From the NCBI RefSeq assembly GCF_016597725.1, contig NZ_VCGY01000002.1, positions 310,001-374,000 of the forward strand: a stretch of DNA of 64,000 bases. Reading direction: 5' to 3'. Positions within the stretch are counted from its first letter, which is position 1. Every line of letters starts with the position of its first letter. Positions 63,033 through 64,000 of this stretch are shown piece after piece. Source of the DNA: Marinobacter sp. 1-4A (GTDB taxonomy: Bacteria; Pseudomonadota; Gammaproteobacteria; Pseudomonadales; Oleiphilaceae). The notes under the pieces were generated by a model. The model was not told the DNA's origin and made no database searches. It saw only the letters and a program-made list of their open reading frames with translations. The translations under genes were made by a program, and so were the position numbers.

Positions 63033-64000
63033 ATGGATAACCGCCTGCAGATGCTGACCACTTGGGTCAGCCAGTTCCCCGGTTTCGAGAACGCCGAAGC
63101 CATTCCCGTTTCCGGCGACGCCAGTTTTCGGAGTTACTTCCGGGTACATAAAACGGACACCAACGGCAGCGAATACTCCTTTATTGTTATGGACTCGCCG
63201 CCAGAACTGGAGGACTGCAGGCCGTTCGTTCAGATTGGTCAGCATTGGCTTGCGTCAGGCATTATGGTTCCGAACATCATTGAAGCCGACCTGACGCACG
63301 GATTTCTCTTGCTGGAAGACTTCGGCGACCGGTTAATGCTGGGCCAGCTAACCCCGGATACAGTAGATTCCCTGTACCAAAACGCGCTGGATGAACTCCT
63401 CCTTATTCAGCAGGTTCCCGCGCATCCCGACTACCCGCTACCCGCTTACGACGCGGCCTTACTGAACCGTGAAATGAGCTTGTTCCGGGACTGGCTGCTT
63501 GAAAGCTATCTAGGGCTGGCACTGGACAACATAGAAAAATCCATGCTCGACACCACCTTTGCCCTGCTTCGTGAAAGCGCTCTGGCGCAACCGGAAGTGA
63601 CCGTGCACCGGGATTACCACTCCAGAAACTTACTAGTGCGCGAACACACTAGCCGCCCCGGAGTTATCGATTTTCAGGATGCGGTGACCGGCCCTATGAC
63701 TTACGACGTAGTTTCGTTGCTCAAGGACTGCTATATACAGTGGCCTGAAGAACGTGTGTACGACTGGCTGGAAGCTTTCCGGAAACAGTCTTTGGACGCG
63801 GGCCTTCACCGCGCAGACTGCGACACCTTCCGCCAATGGTTTGAGCTTATGGGCATGCAACGGCACCTCAAAGCAGCGGGTATTTTTGCCCGCTTGGCCA
63901 TGCGCGACGGAAAGCGGCGCTATTTGGACGACATCCCCCGCACTCTTGGATACTTACTAACCGCCAGCAAACGCCAGCCTGCACTGAGGCACTTCCACGA
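63033..64000 (+). CDS. amgK: N-acetylmuramate/N-acetylglucosamine kinase (3' end outside window)
   Basis: The open frame runs off the window after 322 codons with no stop. An aminoglycoside-phosphotransferase fold is shown by GDASFRSYFRV, LLLEDFGDRL, the catalytic loop VHRDYHSRNLLV, and the metal site VIDFQDAV. Known AmgK phosphorylates recycled sugars in cell-wall recycling. Position beside lptD and the expectation of murU next fit pseudomonad order. ATG 63033 matches the family N-terminus; ATG 62997 is an alternative. Confidence 0.88.
   Translation, partial: MDNRLQMLTTWVSQFPGFENAEAIPVSGDASFRSYFRVHKTDTNGSEYSFIVMDSPPELEDCRPFVQIGQHWLASGIMVPNIIEADLTHGFLLLEDFGDRLMLGQLTPDTVDSLYQNALDELLLIQQVPAHPDYPLPAYDAALLNREMSLFRDWLLESYLGLALDNIEKSMLDTTFALLRESALAQPEVTVHRDYHSRNLLVREHTSRPGVIDFQDAVTGPMTYDVVSLLKDCYIQWPEERVYDWLEAFRKQSLDAGLHRADCDTFRQWFELMGMQRHLKAAGIFARLAMRDGKRRYLDDIPRTLGYLLTASKRQPALRHFH

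Overview
The window looks like chromosome of a marine gammaproteobacterium close to Marinobacter. This is inferred from gene order and protein character, not from a database search. Supporting blocks are accB-accC-prmA-(zinc-ribbon DUF3426)-dusB-fis-purH-purD, surA-pdxA-rsmA-apaH, lptD divergent from amgK, a long-form (530 aa) isocitrate lyase, a TRAP transporter and several envelope and ion-transport genes. No rRNA, tRNA, CRISPR array, integrase or transposase was seen.

Layout. 1-8.5 kb: fatty-acid (accBC), tRNA/ribosome modification (dusB, prmA), Fis and purine (purHD) genes, all on +. 8.6-22.9 kb: a lipoprotein hydrolase, a KefB-type antiporter, an EgtB/SenA-like sulfoxide/selenoneine-type synthase overlapping an SLC13-type permease, aceA, a CASTOR/POLLUX-like channel overlapping a SulP transporter, a ChaN-like lipoprotein overlapping a SIMPL protein, and a LysR regulator. 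23.0-29.1 kb: a variable islet of small, mostly + strand genes (two GNAT proteins, short charged proteins, a PNPOx-like protein, a putative effector/membrane-partner pair, a C39-like protein) ending in a frameshifted lipoprotein gene. 29.2-47.7 kb: a GH84 hexosaminidase, an acyltransferase, TRAP dctPQM, a CFA-type methyltransferase with a FAD reductase, Dps, an Lpd-like enzyme, LysE, a DAHP synthase, a secretin-like protein, a DnaJ-domain protein and an RND efflux pair. 47.8-54.7 kb: a PAS-GGDEF-EAL protein, DUF3301, a PstS-OmpA fusion, an aminotransferase, an inositol-phosphatase family protein and slmA. 54.7-64 kb: thiG, thiS, DUF423, apaH, rsmA, pdxA, surA, lptD and, divergently, amgK.

The most notable signal is upstream of the DAHP synthase at about 41.7-41.96 kb. 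A 45-codon leader ORF carries a run of 11 codons of which 9 are Phe, Trp or Tyr. It is followed by mutually exclusive hairpins ending in an intrinsic terminator directly before the structural gene. This reads as a transcription attenuator that senses all three aromatic amino acids. A second unexplained element is a 110-bp cloverleaf-like inverted repeat (28-bp arms, one mismatch) at 53911-54020 between convergent genes. The 26.5-27.9 kb gene pair is a candidate membrane-active toxin with a membrane partner.
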